Source: Clostridiales bacterium (GTDB lineage Bacteria > Bacillota > Clostridia > Christensenellales > Aristaeellaceae). Taken from it: a stretch of DNA of 47,791 nt. The number at the start of each line of letters is the position of its first letter. The first letter of the stretch is position 1. The notes beneath the pieces were generated by a model. The model ran no database searches, was not told the origin of the DNA, and saw only the letters and a list, made by a program, of their open reading frames with translations. The translations under genes and the position numbers were made by a program. The DNA lies in contig JAQXLU010000011.1 in assembly GCA_029012285.1 (NCBI GenBank), positions 1-47,791 of the forward strand, read 5' to 3'. Positions 26,966 through 34,002 of this stretch are shown piece by piece.

Positions 26966-28048
26966 TTACCGGCCACGTGTGCCGAATCCGCCATAGTCCG
27001 TATAGCCATTGGCATGCATGCCGTTGCGGGCCGCACGGCGGCCGACGCCTCCGGCAAAGTCCTCACGGGGCTGCTGGTATGCCATCTGATTGCCCATGGG
27101 CTGCATGGGCTGCACATTGTTCACCGGGGGCTGCTGATTCTGCCCCATGGACTGCATCGCCCCGGGCCAGCGGCGCTCGATGTCCGCCATGCCGGCGCGG
27201 CGCAGGCTGTCAAAGGGGGCGACATACACCTGCGGCGGCGTGATGACGTAGATCTGCTTGCCGGATACGCGCATCAACCGCTGCTTCATCGCGCAGGCCG
27301 CGCCGAAGATCAGATCCATGCAGCGATCCGCCTCCACCAGGTCGGTCACCTGCTCGGCGTTGACGATCACGGCCTCGTTGTTGTACATGAACTCAATCAC
27401 CCGGAAGCAGCTGGGCACGCCGGTGATCTGCGCCACCCGCAGCACCATCTTGTAGGCATTGCCATCCACCACATAGCTATCCCCGCCGGGGAAGGCGTAG
27501 GTCTGGGGGACGCTTTGCGGTTGGGCGGGCTGGGGCTGGGCGTGGGGCTGCTGGAACTCCGGCTGGGGCTGCTGCACCGTTTGACGGGCGGTGAAGCCCC
27601 GCTGCTGCGGCTGATAGCCCGTGCCCTGGAACTGCGCCTGGGGGCGTGGCGGCACCTGAGCACCCATCTGCGGGGGCATCCCCATGGGCGGTTGATATCC
27701 GGGACGGCCAAAGGGCTGCTGGGGGGACATTCCCTGCTGGGGGGGCATTCCCTGGGGGGGCATCGCCTGTTGCGGCATCGCCTGCTGGGGCGGCATCGCG
27801 CCGGTCTGCCCGCCCACGGGCTGGAACTGCTGCATCATCCCCGGATCGACGCCTTCGGGCATCATGCGGGCATAATCCGCAGGGCCTGTGCGGTAGAGAT
27901 CCTGATTCTGCTCATCCAGCTTCCGCTTCTTGGGCACATAGCCGCTGAAGCCGCCGTCCGCCCGGTTGGATGAGAAGCCCTGCTCCTGCTGCTGCCTGGG
28001 CTGGATGGCCTGCGCCAGCTTCTTTTTTGCGTCATCCCAGAACGCCAT
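26966..28048 (-). CDS. sepF: SepF-like cell division protein with long disordered linker
   Basis: This 360-residue protein is about twice the usual SepF length. The N-terminus MAFWDDAKKKLAQAI could form the membrane-binding amphipathic helix. Residues about 65-185 are a Gln/Pro/Met/Gly-rich low-complexity linker. Residues about 195-285 form the SepF domain (VLRVAQITGVPSCFRVIEF ... ADRCMDLIFGAACAMKQRL ... KQIYVITPPQVYVAPF), which polymerises and binds FtsZ. A Gln/Asn/Gly-rich tail of about 70 residues follows. The domain departs noticeably from the B. subtilis sequence, but position between yggS and ylmG supports the call. The GGAGG-to-ATG gap of 11 bases is long. Confidence 0.9.
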   Translation of the reverse strand: MAFWDDAKKKLAQAIQPRQQQEQGFSSNRADGGFSGYVPKKRKLDEQNQDLYRTGPADYARMMPEGVDPGMMQQFQPVGGQTGAMPPQQAMPQQAMPPQGMPPQQGMSPQQPFGRPGYQPPMGMPPQMGAQVPPRPQAQFQGTGYQPQQRGFTARQTVQQPQPEFQQPHAQPQPAQPQSVPQTYAFPGGDSYVVDGNAYKMVLRVAQITGVPSCFRVIEFMYNNEAVIVNAEQVTDLVEADRCMDLIFGAACAMKQRLMRVSGKQIYVITPPQVYVAPFDSLRRAGMADIERRWPGAMQSMGQNQQPPVNNVQPMQPMGNQMAYQQPREDFAGGVGRRAARNGMHANGYTDYGGFGTRGR

Positions 28049-28070
28049 GTATCTTCATTCCTCCCAAAGG

Positions 28071-28772
28071 TCACTTGTTCACATCATAGTCCCGTGCTCC
28101 GAGCAGCGCGCTGCCCAGGCGCACCATGGTCGCGCCATGCCTTGCCGCCAGCTCGTAGTCCCCGGACATGCCCATGCTCAATTCGCGCATGTCCACGCCG
28201 TCCAGGGCTTCCTCCCGCAGCTGCTCAAAGAGCGTGCGCATCTGTCCGAACAGCGCGTCAAGATATGCACGATCGGGGGTGTTGGGCATGACAGCCATCA
28301 GCCCCTCCACATGCAGGCCCGGCATGCGGCGCACCTCATTGAGGAAGGCGCGCACCGTTTCCGGCGGCATACCGCCCTTCTGCGCCTCCCCTGCGGGGGA
28401 AATCTGCACCAGCACGGGCATCACCAGACCGGCTCTTTGCGCCTGGCGGTCGATTTCCTGCGCCAGGCTCATCCGATCCAGGGATTGAATCATGCATACC
28501 TTATCTATTATATACTTAACTTTGTTGGTTTGCAACCGCCCAATGCAGTGGAATTGGAATTTTTCCCGCAATTCCGGCCATTTTTGCATGACCTCCTGGG
28601 CCCGGTTCTCGCCGATGGCCGTCAGACCAAGGTCGAACAGAGGCCAAATCTCCTGGACGGTGTGAGTCTTGGTCACCGCGATGATCCGGGGCGGCGCATA
28701 CAGGCCCTCCGACGCGCGCTGGAGCGCATCCCGGGCGGCCTGGTACCTTTCCCGGAGCAAGGACGCTTCCAT
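28071..28772 (-). CDS. yggS: Pyridoxal phosphate homeostasis protein YggS/YlmE
   Basis: This 233-residue member of the alanine-racemase-like barrel family binds PLP without catalysing racemisation. The PLP lysine is Lys35 in IIAVTKTHT; HCIGRLQTNKVKY and the terminal MGMSGDYELAARHGATMVRLGS are family signatures. It buffers cellular PLP. GGGGGAG precedes the start. It is first of the canonical ylm genes here, after the HlyD-like gene. Confidence 0.96.
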   Translation of the reverse strand: MEASLLRERYQAARDALQRASEGLYAPPRIIAVTKTHTVQEIWPLFDLGLTAIGENRAQEVMQKWPELREKFQFHCIGRLQTNKVKYIIDKVCMIQSLDRMSLAQEIDRQAQRAGLVMPVLVQISPAGEAQKGGMPPETVRAFLNEVRRMPGLHVEGLMAVMPNTPDRAYLDALFGQMRTLFEQLREEALDGVDMRELSMGMSGDYELAARHGATMVRLGSALLGARDYDVNK

Positions 28773-28796
28773 TCGGACTCCCCCTTCCCTGATTTC

Positions 28797-30362
28797 TCAG
28801 AAGAGCAGCACTGTCATGCCCTCAAACAGCAAGCCCTGCTGGATGGCCTGGAAATAGGCGTTGCCACTGTCATAATGGATGACGTTGACGGGGATAAAGG
28901 ACTCGGTGGAGCCATTCACCACCACCACACCGGTCATGCCGTCCTGGGTGTAGATGGCGCGCTCGGGCACGCAGAGGGTAGAGACGTTCTCCCCCAGCAC
29001 CGCGCCGCAGCTGCGCATGTAGAGCACCGGCTGAACGTCGCCGGGCACGCGCAGGCGTACCAGCAATTCGCCGCCAGAACGGGTGAAGTTCACCACCTCC
29101 GCATAGACGGCTGTGTTTTCAAAGCGCTCCAGCTGGAGCTGGTACACCTGGCCCTTGACCGGATTCCACCGCGTATCATCCGAGAGGAAGAGCACATACC
29201 ATTCGCCATCCTGCACCATGCGGTAGATGGTGGTCTTGCCCTTTTGCGTGGTGGCCTTTTCAGGGGCGACGCCGTTCATCATCGCGCGCACCTGCCGGGG
29301 CTCGAAAGTGGTGTAGTTCGCGCCGGTCAACCCGTACTCATAGCCGTCGGAATAGAAGCTGACCAGGGCCTCGGTGCTGGCCTTGTACTGCTTCGTCCAG
29401 GAATGGATACGCTGGGTCTGGCTGAGCTCGTCGTCATTGAGCCGGGAGAAGCGCTGGTCAGAGGCATACTTGGACTTGATGTAGGCCTGGCGGGCCTCCA
29501 CTGCATCGGCCAGCACCTGCTCCTGATTCTCCAGCGAGCCGCGGGCGCCGCCGATCATCTCCCGCACCGCCTTGACGGCGTTGAGCACATCCGCCATGAC
29601 GCGATTGAGCTTCTCGTCATGGGTCGTCTCGGACTCGATCAGCTTCTTCTGATAGTCGCGGATGGAGGAGCGGTAGGCCTGCAGCGTGTTCATTTCGCGG
29701 GTGGAAAAGCCGGAGGAGTACACCTTGCAGATGTTGTCTCCGCGCACGACCCGGCTGCCCTCCTCCGCGTCGTAGACCACGCTGGTCACGCCTTCCGCGT
29801 CGTAGGGCACCTCGTTGCGGACGATCAGGCAATCGCCGGAATGATTCGCGCTCAGCGAGCCGGAGGTGATCTGCCCATACCGGGCGGCCTCCGGCACAAA
29901 GGCGGTGTACAGATACCACCCCAGGAAGCCCAGCGCCGCCACGATGACCGCCACATGGAAGGCCGTCAGATGCAGCCGGGGCTTGGGAGGCTTGACCATC
30001 TGGGCTGTAAAGCCCGTGGGCGGCTGCTCCTGCATGACGGATTGGCTGTGGTCGAAGTGATACTGATACCCTTCCTCGGCGTAGGGCTGCTGCACCCCGC
30101 CGTAGGGCTGCTGATAGGGCTGCTGTACGCCAGGCTGATACGGGCTTTGCTGCTCCTGGGCATAGGGCTGGGGATAGGGCGCATACCCTGCCTGCTGCAG
30201 GTTATAGGGATCATAGGGGGGCATACCGGCGCCTGGCTGCGCGCCATAGGGATTTTGCACCGGCTGCCCGTAGGCGTCGTAACCCTGGCCGGGCTGCATG
30301 CCGCCCATCGGCTGCGCACCCTGGGGAGAAACGCCGTTGGGTGGATTGAACTGGTTATCCAT
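28797..30362 (-). CDS. HlyD-like membrane protein with disordered N-terminus, division-cluster type
   Basis: This 521-residue protein starts with about 120 residues rich in Gln, Pro, Tyr and Gly. One membrane segment follows (about 133-155), then an extracytoplasmic part. That part has a lipoyl/beta-barrel-like portion split by a coiled-coil hairpin (about 215-335) and a C-terminal barrel (VVVVNGSTESFIPVNV). This is the plan of HlyD/membrane-fusion proteins. No ABC or MFS exporter partner is adjacent; instead it sits between a sigma factor and yggS, an arrangement I recall from other Clostridia. A role in the division machinery is therefore more likely than drug efflux, but unproven. GGGGAG lies 8 bases upstream. 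Confidence 0.8.
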   Translation of the reverse strand: MDNQFNPPNGVSPQGAQPMGGMQPGQGYDAYGQPVQNPYGAQPGAGMPPYDPYNLQQAGYAPYPQPYAQEQQSPYQPGVQQPYQQPYGGVQQPYAEEGYQYHFDHSQSVMQEQPPTGFTAQMVKPPKPRLHLTAFHVAVIVAALGFLGWYLYTAFVPEAARYGQITSGSLSANHSGDCLIVRNEVPYDAEGVTSVVYDAEEGSRVVRGDNICKVYSSGFSTREMNTLQAYRSSIRDYQKKLIESETTHDEKLNRVMADVLNAVKAVREMIGGARGSLENQEQVLADAVEARQAYIKSKYASDQRFSRLNDDELSQTQRIHSWTKQYKASTEALVSFYSDGYEYGLTGANYTTFEPRQVRAMMNGVAPEKATTQKGKTTIYRMVQDGEWYVLFLSDDTRWNPVKGQVYQLQLERFENTAVYAEVVNFTRSGGELLVRLRVPGDVQPVLYMRSCGAVLGENVSTLCVPERAIYTQDGMTGVVVVNGSTESFIPVNVIHYDSGNAYFQAIQQGLLFEGMTVLLF

Positions 30363-30399
30363 ATAGAAAGCTCCCCTCTTCTTCGTGGGAAAGAAATGG

Positions 30400-31149
30400 T
30401 CAGACGGGCGCGGCCCAGCGATCGGTCAACTCCCGGAGTCGAGCAAGGATTCTGCGCTCCATGCGGCTGACCTGCATCTGGCTCACGCCCAAGGCCTTGG
30501 CGGTTTCCCGCTGGCCCAGGCGCTCTATGAAGCGCTTCTCCAGCAGCAGCCTTTCCTGGGGCGTGACCTGTTCAAATACCCAGTCCATCCACTGCTGCTG
30601 CTCCACGCGCTCAAAGCCCTCGTCTTGCACACCCAGGCGTTCCTCCAGCCGCTGCGCCTCCTCCTCGGAGGACATGGCGGCGTCCATGGACACAGTGTCC
30701 GAAGCCGCATAGGCGTCCAGCACCTCCAGCAGTTCCTCGGGGGTGATGTGCATGCCGGCGGCCAGCTCCTTCAAGGAGGGCTCGCGCTGAAGCTGCCGGG
30801 TCAGCTGCTCGGTCACATTGCGCAGCTGGTACATGCGGGAGCGGGTGTCGCGGTTGACGCGGATGGCGCTGCCCTTGTCCCTGATATGGTTGCGAATTTC
30901 CCCCGCGATGGTGGGCATGGCAAAGGTGGTGAACTTGAAGCCCCGCTCCGGCTCAAAGCGCTCGATGGCCTTCATCAGCGCGATGGCCGCAACCTGCTCC
31001 AAATCCTCCGTGTCCACGCCCTGCCCGCGGAATTTTCTGGCGATGGCGCGGCACAGGGGCAGATACCCCTCCACCAGTGCAGCCATCACATCCCGGTCGC
31101 GGGTTCTGGCATATTGTGCCAGAAGCGGCGTCAGGCGCGTATCATCCAT
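30400..31149 (-). CDS. Sigma-70 family RNA polymerase sigma factor, SigB/SigF/SigG type
   Basis: This 249-residue group 3 sigma factor has region 2 at about 25-95 (DLEQVAAIALMKAIERFEP, FKFTTFAMPTIAGEIRNHIRDK), region 3 at about 100-155 and region 4 with a helix-turn-helix at about 195-245 (LGQRETAKALGVSQMQVSR). These resemble SigB, SigF and SigG, which are controlled by SpoIIAB/RsbW anti-sigmas. The upstream gene encodes such a protein, with three bases between stop and start (TAAGGTATG), so the pair is translationally coupled. Which of the three functions applies cannot be decided. No SpoIIAA/RsbV anti-anti-sigma gene is adjacent. Confidence 0.88.
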   Translation of the reverse strand: MDDTRLTPLLAQYARTRDRDVMAALVEGYLPLCRAIARKFRGQGVDTEDLEQVAAIALMKAIERFEPERGFKFTTFAMPTIAGEIRNHIRDKGSAIRVNRDTRSRMYQLRNVTEQLTRQLQREPSLKELAAGMHITPEELLEVLDAYAASDTVSMDAAMSSEEEAQRLEERLGVQDEGFERVEQQQWMDWVFEQVTPQERLLLEKRFIERLGQRETAKALGVSQMQVSRMERRILARLRELTDRWAAPV

Positions 31150-31152
31150 ACC

Positions 31153-31554
31153 TTACGCCCCCACCGCCACGGCCTTTTTCAGCGTGAGCGAGATCACATC
31201 GATGCAGCCGCACTCGCGCGTGCACATTTCCACCTCGGGGATGAGGGTCTCCAGCACCACGCGGGACATTTCCACCTCGTCCTCGTCCATGCTGCCTTCG
31301 CCCGCACCGTCAAATTCCGCGCAGATGCGCACCGTCAGGCGGTCGCCGCCATCCAGGACATGCAGCGTCAGCCAGGCAACCTCCCGGCCCTGGTGCAAAA
31401 GGCAATCGACGGCCTCATCCGCTGCGTGGCGCAGATCATCCAGCGCACCGGCATCCAGATCCTTGAGGATGGCCACGCCGCCCAGGGTGAGGCGCAGCAC
31501 CAGCGCATATTCCTGCTTGCCGGGCACGCGCAGGGTGATCTCCTGCTGACACAT
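31153..31554 (-). CDS. RsbW/SpoIIAB-like anti-sigma protein with degenerate ATP site
   Basis: This 133-residue protein follows the RsbW/SpoIIAB order of elements: an N-terminal strand region, a helix DDLRHAADEAVDCLL (39-53) matching the N-box helix, strand pairs, and a final helix SRVVLETLIPEVEM like the FLIETLMDEVE helix of anti-sigma kinases. The N-box Asn expected four residues after Glu47 is Cys51, and the Gly-rich G2 box before the last helix is missing, so ATP binding and kinase activity are doubtful. It may still bind the sigma factor encoded next. AGGAGGG lies 8-9 bases before the start. The family call rests on pattern and neighbourhood. Confidence 0.65.
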   Translation of the reverse strand: MCQQEITLRVPGKQEYALVLRLTLGGVAILKDLDAGALDDLRHAADEAVDCLLHQGREVAWLTLHVLDGGDRLTVRICAEFDGAGEGSMDEDEVEMSRVVLETLIPEVEMCTRECGCIDVISLTLKKAVAVGA

Positions 31555-31589
31555 CGGAATCCCTCCTGAACATGGCAGAAATGGGTCAA

Positions 31590-31608
31590 GGCGATCTCAT
31601 ATATCGCC
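31590..31608 (-). promoter_or_regulatory. Leader hairpin upstream of the anti-sigma-like gene
   Basis: A 6-bp inverted repeat (GGCGAT 31590-31595, ATCGCC 31603-31608) with a 7-base loop falls at the predicted 5' end of the transcript. It lacks a T tract, so it may stabilise the message or act as an operator rather than a terminator. Confidence 0.45.
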
Positions 31609-31615
31609 ACGTTAA

Positions 31616-31645
31616 ATTATAGCACATCCATGACCATTTTTGCAA
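31616..31645 (-). promoter_or_regulatory. Promoter of the sigma factor/division cluster, overlapping the TauE stop
   Basis: Minus-strand TTGCAA (31640-31645), an 18-bp spacer and TATAAT (31616-31621) preceded by TGC form an extended -10 promoter 62 bases before the anti-sigma-like gene. The TAA stop codon of the TauE-like gene (31617-31619) is part of the -10 hexamer. Confidence 0.75.
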
Positions 31646-32372
31646 GCAGGAGGCCAAGCACCACCAGCAGCATGTAACGGATGAAGCCAGCGCCCTTCTT
31701 CATCGCCAATCCCGCGCCCAGCCAGTTGCCCGCGATGCCGCACAGCGCCGCCGGTAGGCCCAGGGCGATCATCACATTCCCCGTTGTCATCAGGGAGATG
31801 AGCGCCGCCACGTTGCTGGTCAGGTTCACAATCTTCGCCGTGCCGCTGGCCAAAACTGCCTCCATACCCAGGGCCATGGTGAACATCAGGATCAGGAAGG
31901 TGCCCGTGCCCGGGCCAATCAGCCCGTCGTAGAAGCCCACGACAAAGCCGATCAAAAGCGCCATGGGGCGATAGAAGCGCTCCGCCACGATGCAACGGCC
32001 CGTCATCTCCCGCTTGCGCAGCACCACCACCGCCACCAGGGGGATGGCGCAGATCATCAGCACGCGCACGGAATCCTCCGGGATGCGCTGGAGCAGCAGC
32101 GTCCCCAGCCACGAGCCAGGGAACGCGCCCAAGGCCGCAAACACACCCGCGCGCCAGTCTACCTTCCTCCCCCGGACAAAGCGGGTGGTGGAGGCCACCG
32201 TACCCAGGCAGGCGGATAGCTTGTTCGTGCCCGCCGCCAGCACCGGGGGCAACCCCGCCAAATAGTACGCGGGCAGGGAAATCAGTCCGCCACCACCGGC
32301 CACGGAGTCGATCAGGCCAGCCAGGAACACCAGGGGACATACAATCAGATAGGTCATCGCCGTCAGTTGCAT
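31617..32372 (-). CDS. TauE/SafE (TSUP) family membrane permease
   Basis: This 251-residue protein has about eight hydrophobic segments and two diverged copies of the TSUP motif: AGLIDSVAGGGGLISLPA (about 18-35), and VGFYDGLIGPGTGTFL in the second half. The family moves sulfite, sulfonates or other organic anions across the membrane, and the substrate here is unknown. The start ATG 32372 is preceded by GGAGAGAAGAG, a moderate binding site; the open frame extends upstream through the repeat-like element and was not used. It lies downstream of lysC on the same strand. Confidence 0.88.
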   Translation of the reverse strand: MQLTAMTYLIVCPLVFLAGLIDSVAGGGGLISLPAYYLAGLPPVLAAGTNKLSACLGTVASTTRFVRGRKVDWRAGVFAALGAFPGSWLGTLLLQRIPEDSVRVLMICAIPLVAVVVLRKREMTGRCIVAERFYRPMALLIGFVVGFYDGLIGPGTGTFLILMFTMALGMEAVLASGTAKIVNLTSNVAALISLMTTGNVMIALGLPAALCGIAGNWLGAGLAMKKGAGFIRYMLLVVLGLLLAKMVMDVL

Positions 32373-32403
32373 ACTCTTCTCTCCGCCTCTTTGGAAATGA
32401 GGA

Positions 32404-32487
32404 ATGCGGAATCCGGTGCGACAAACCTCCGTCTGCGCGCCGCACCCAAGCGGTGCCACAGCGGTAAGCCTGTGCCGGATTCCGCAT
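32404..32487. repeat. Folded inverted-repeat element between lysC and the TauE-like gene
   Basis: Perfect 13-bp arms ATGCGGAATCCGG (32404-32416) and CCGGATTCCGCAT (32475-32487) enclose 58 bases. Read on the minus strand, that interior contains further short stems: CACAG with CTGTG, and GCACC with GGTGC. The whole could fold as a closed multi-branched structure. No T tract follows, so it is not a standard terminator. It may be a small non-coding mobile repeat, or a structured RNA in the lysC-tauE message. The arm sequence resembles AATGCGGAAT-type intergenic repeats seen in other Clostridia, from memory only. Confidence 0.6.
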
Positions 32488-32493
32488 GCCGGA

Positions 32494-33816
32494 TTATTTC
32501 ATGAACGCGCCGTAGATCGCCTGGATGGTCGCCTCATAGTCCTTGTCGTCCACGCCGACAATGATGGACAGCTCGCTGGAGCCTTGGTCGATCATCCGCA
32601 CATTGATGCCCGCCCTGGACATCGCCCCGAAGAGCTTCGCCGCCGTGCCGCAGTTGTGCACCATGCCCCGGCCCACGGTGGCGATGATGGACATGCTGTC
32701 ATGCACGGTGATGGTATCGGGGTTGGTAGTTTCCACGATGCGGGAGAGGATCTTCTCCTTCACAGGGGTGAAGGCTTCCCCGGCGACCACCACGCACATG
32801 GTGTCGATGCCGGTGGGCAGGTGCTCGATGGACACGCCGTATTCCTCAAAGGCGCTGAGCACCTTGCGGGAGAAGCCCAGCTCGGTGTTCATCATCGCCT
32901 TGGCGATGCTGATGACGCTAAAGCCCTTGCGGCCCGCAATGCCGGTGATGGTGGGATGGGCAGCGTCAAAGGGCGCATCCAGGCTGATGATGGTGCCCGG
33001 ATGGATCGGGTTGTTGGTGTTGCGGATGTTGGTGGGGATGCCCGCCTTGTGCACGGGGAACATCGCGTCCTCATGCAGCACGGACGCGCCCATGTAGGAC
33101 AATTCGCGCAGCTCCATGTAGGTGATGGAGGAAATTTCGCAGGGATCGTTCACAATGCGCGGGTCAGCCATCAGGAAGCCGGACACATCCGTCCAGTTCT
33201 CATACACCGCCGCGTTGACCGCCCGGGCCACGATCGCGCCGGTGATGTCGCTGCCCCCACGGGAGAAGGTGCGCACGGTGCCGTCGTAATACGAGCCGAA
33301 GAAGCCGGGCACCACGGTGGGCACGCCATCCGAAAGGCGCTCGGACATCAAGCGGTTGGTCAGCTCCGCGTCCAGCAAACCGTTTTGGTCAAACTTGATC
33401 ACCTCGGCGGCATCCAGGAAGCGCCAGCCCATGTAGTTAGCCAGCAGCAGCCCGTTGAGGTACTCGCCACGGCTGGCGCAGTAATCTTCGTCCGCACCGG
33501 AGGCGATCCGTTCGTTCACCTCATCCAGCGCAGCGCCCAGGTCGACCGTCAAGCCCAGCTCCTCGGCAATATCCATATAGCGCGCGGCGATCAGGTCAAA
33601 GGTATCCTGGAAATCCTCCCCCGATTGCACCTGGCGGTAGCAGCGGTAGAGCAAATCGGTGACCTTGTCATCCTCCTTGAAGCGGCGGCCCGGCGCAGAG
33701 GGCACCACATACTGCCTGCGCTCATCCAGCAGCAAAATGGCCTTCACCTTCTCAAACTGGCCCGCATCCGCCAGGGAGCTGCCGCCAAACTTGGTCACGA
33801 TCTTGTTGGACATCAT
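32494..33816 (-). CDS. lysC: Aspartate kinase
   Basis: This 440-residue enzyme phosphorylates aspartate, the first step toward lysine, threonine and methionine. It has KFGGSS (9-14), the catalytic-domain motifs FSRGGSDITGA and TDVSGFLMADPRIV, and two C-terminal ACT domains (about 295-440) for feedback regulation. Length fits the monofunctional class. ATG 33816 has GGAGG 7 bases upstream; a second ATG follows directly. A strong promoter inside a large dyad precedes it. No lysine or other amino-acid riboswitch is visible: the leader is only about 35 bases. Confidence 0.97.
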   Translation of the reverse strand: MMSNKIVTKFGGSSLADAGQFEKVKAILLLDERRQYVVPSAPGRRFKEDDKVTDLLYRCYRQVQSGEDFQDTFDLIAARYMDIAEELGLTVDLGAALDEVNERIASGADEDYCASRGEYLNGLLLANYMGWRFLDAAEVIKFDQNGLLDAELTNRLMSERLSDGVPTVVPGFFGSYYDGTVRTFSRGGSDITGAIVARAVNAAVYENWTDVSGFLMADPRIVNDPCEISSITYMELRELSYMGASVLHEDAMFPVHKAGIPTNIRNTNNPIHPGTIISLDAPFDAAHPTITGIAGRKGFSVISIAKAMMNTELGFSRKVLSAFEEYGVSIEHLPTGIDTMCVVVAGEAFTPVKEKILSRIVETTNPDTITVHDSMSIIATVGRGMVHNCGTAAKLFGAMSRAGINVRMIDQGSSELSIIVGVDDKDYEATIQAIYGAFMK

Positions 33817-33839
33817 GGTTCATCCTCCATCATCAGTTC

Positions 33840-33898
33840 AAAACCGGAAATCGTTTTCCATCATACAGGGCCAGGCCCTGATTGTCAACGATTTCCGG
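33840..33898 (-). terminator. Long-stem hairpin, apparent recD2 terminator enclosing the lysC promoter
   Basis: Perfect 12-bp arms CCGGAAATCGTT (33844-33855) and AACGATTTCCGG (33887-33898) are nearly concentric with an inner dyad CAGGGCC/GGCCCTG (33866-33872 and 33874-33880). Read on the minus strand, the outer stem is followed by TTTT (33840-33843). Transcripts arriving from recD2 could form the full hairpin and stop. Transcripts starting at the enclosed lysC promoter (around 33853) lack the upstream arm. Confidence 0.6.
33860..33888 (-). promoter_or_regulatory. Sigma-A promoter of lysC
   Basis: Minus-strand perfect TTGACA (33883-33888), a 17-bp spacer and TATGAT (33860-33865) lie 44 bases before the lysC start codon. 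A 15-bp dyad (33866-33880) fills most of the spacer, and the -35 overlaps one arm of the outer inverted repeat. Confidence 0.9.
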
Positions 33899-34002
33899 CT
33901 GAAAAATAGCGAAAAGTACAGAATAATCAGTTTTCCGCCCAGGAACGCGCCGGGCGGACGCCGCTCCCTCACAGGCTTTCCCGCCAGCAGGCCGCGTATG
34001 CG

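Noticed and set aside
28797-30362. Drug-efflux membrane fusion protein
   Set aside because: The HlyD-like layout is clear, but no exporter gene is adjacent and the context is cell division, so an efflux annotation is unsupported.
30400-31149. Assignment as SigF of sporulation
   Set aside because: The protein belongs to the SigB/F/G group, but there is no spoIIAA, the anti-sigma-like protein is degenerate and the context is the division cluster.
33934-33958. Second terminator candidate after recD2 (7-bp stem TCCGCCC/GGGCGGA)
   Set aside because: On the minus strand it is followed by AAAAC rather than a T tract, so it does not look like an intrinsic terminator; the larger hairpin at 33840-33898 fits better.
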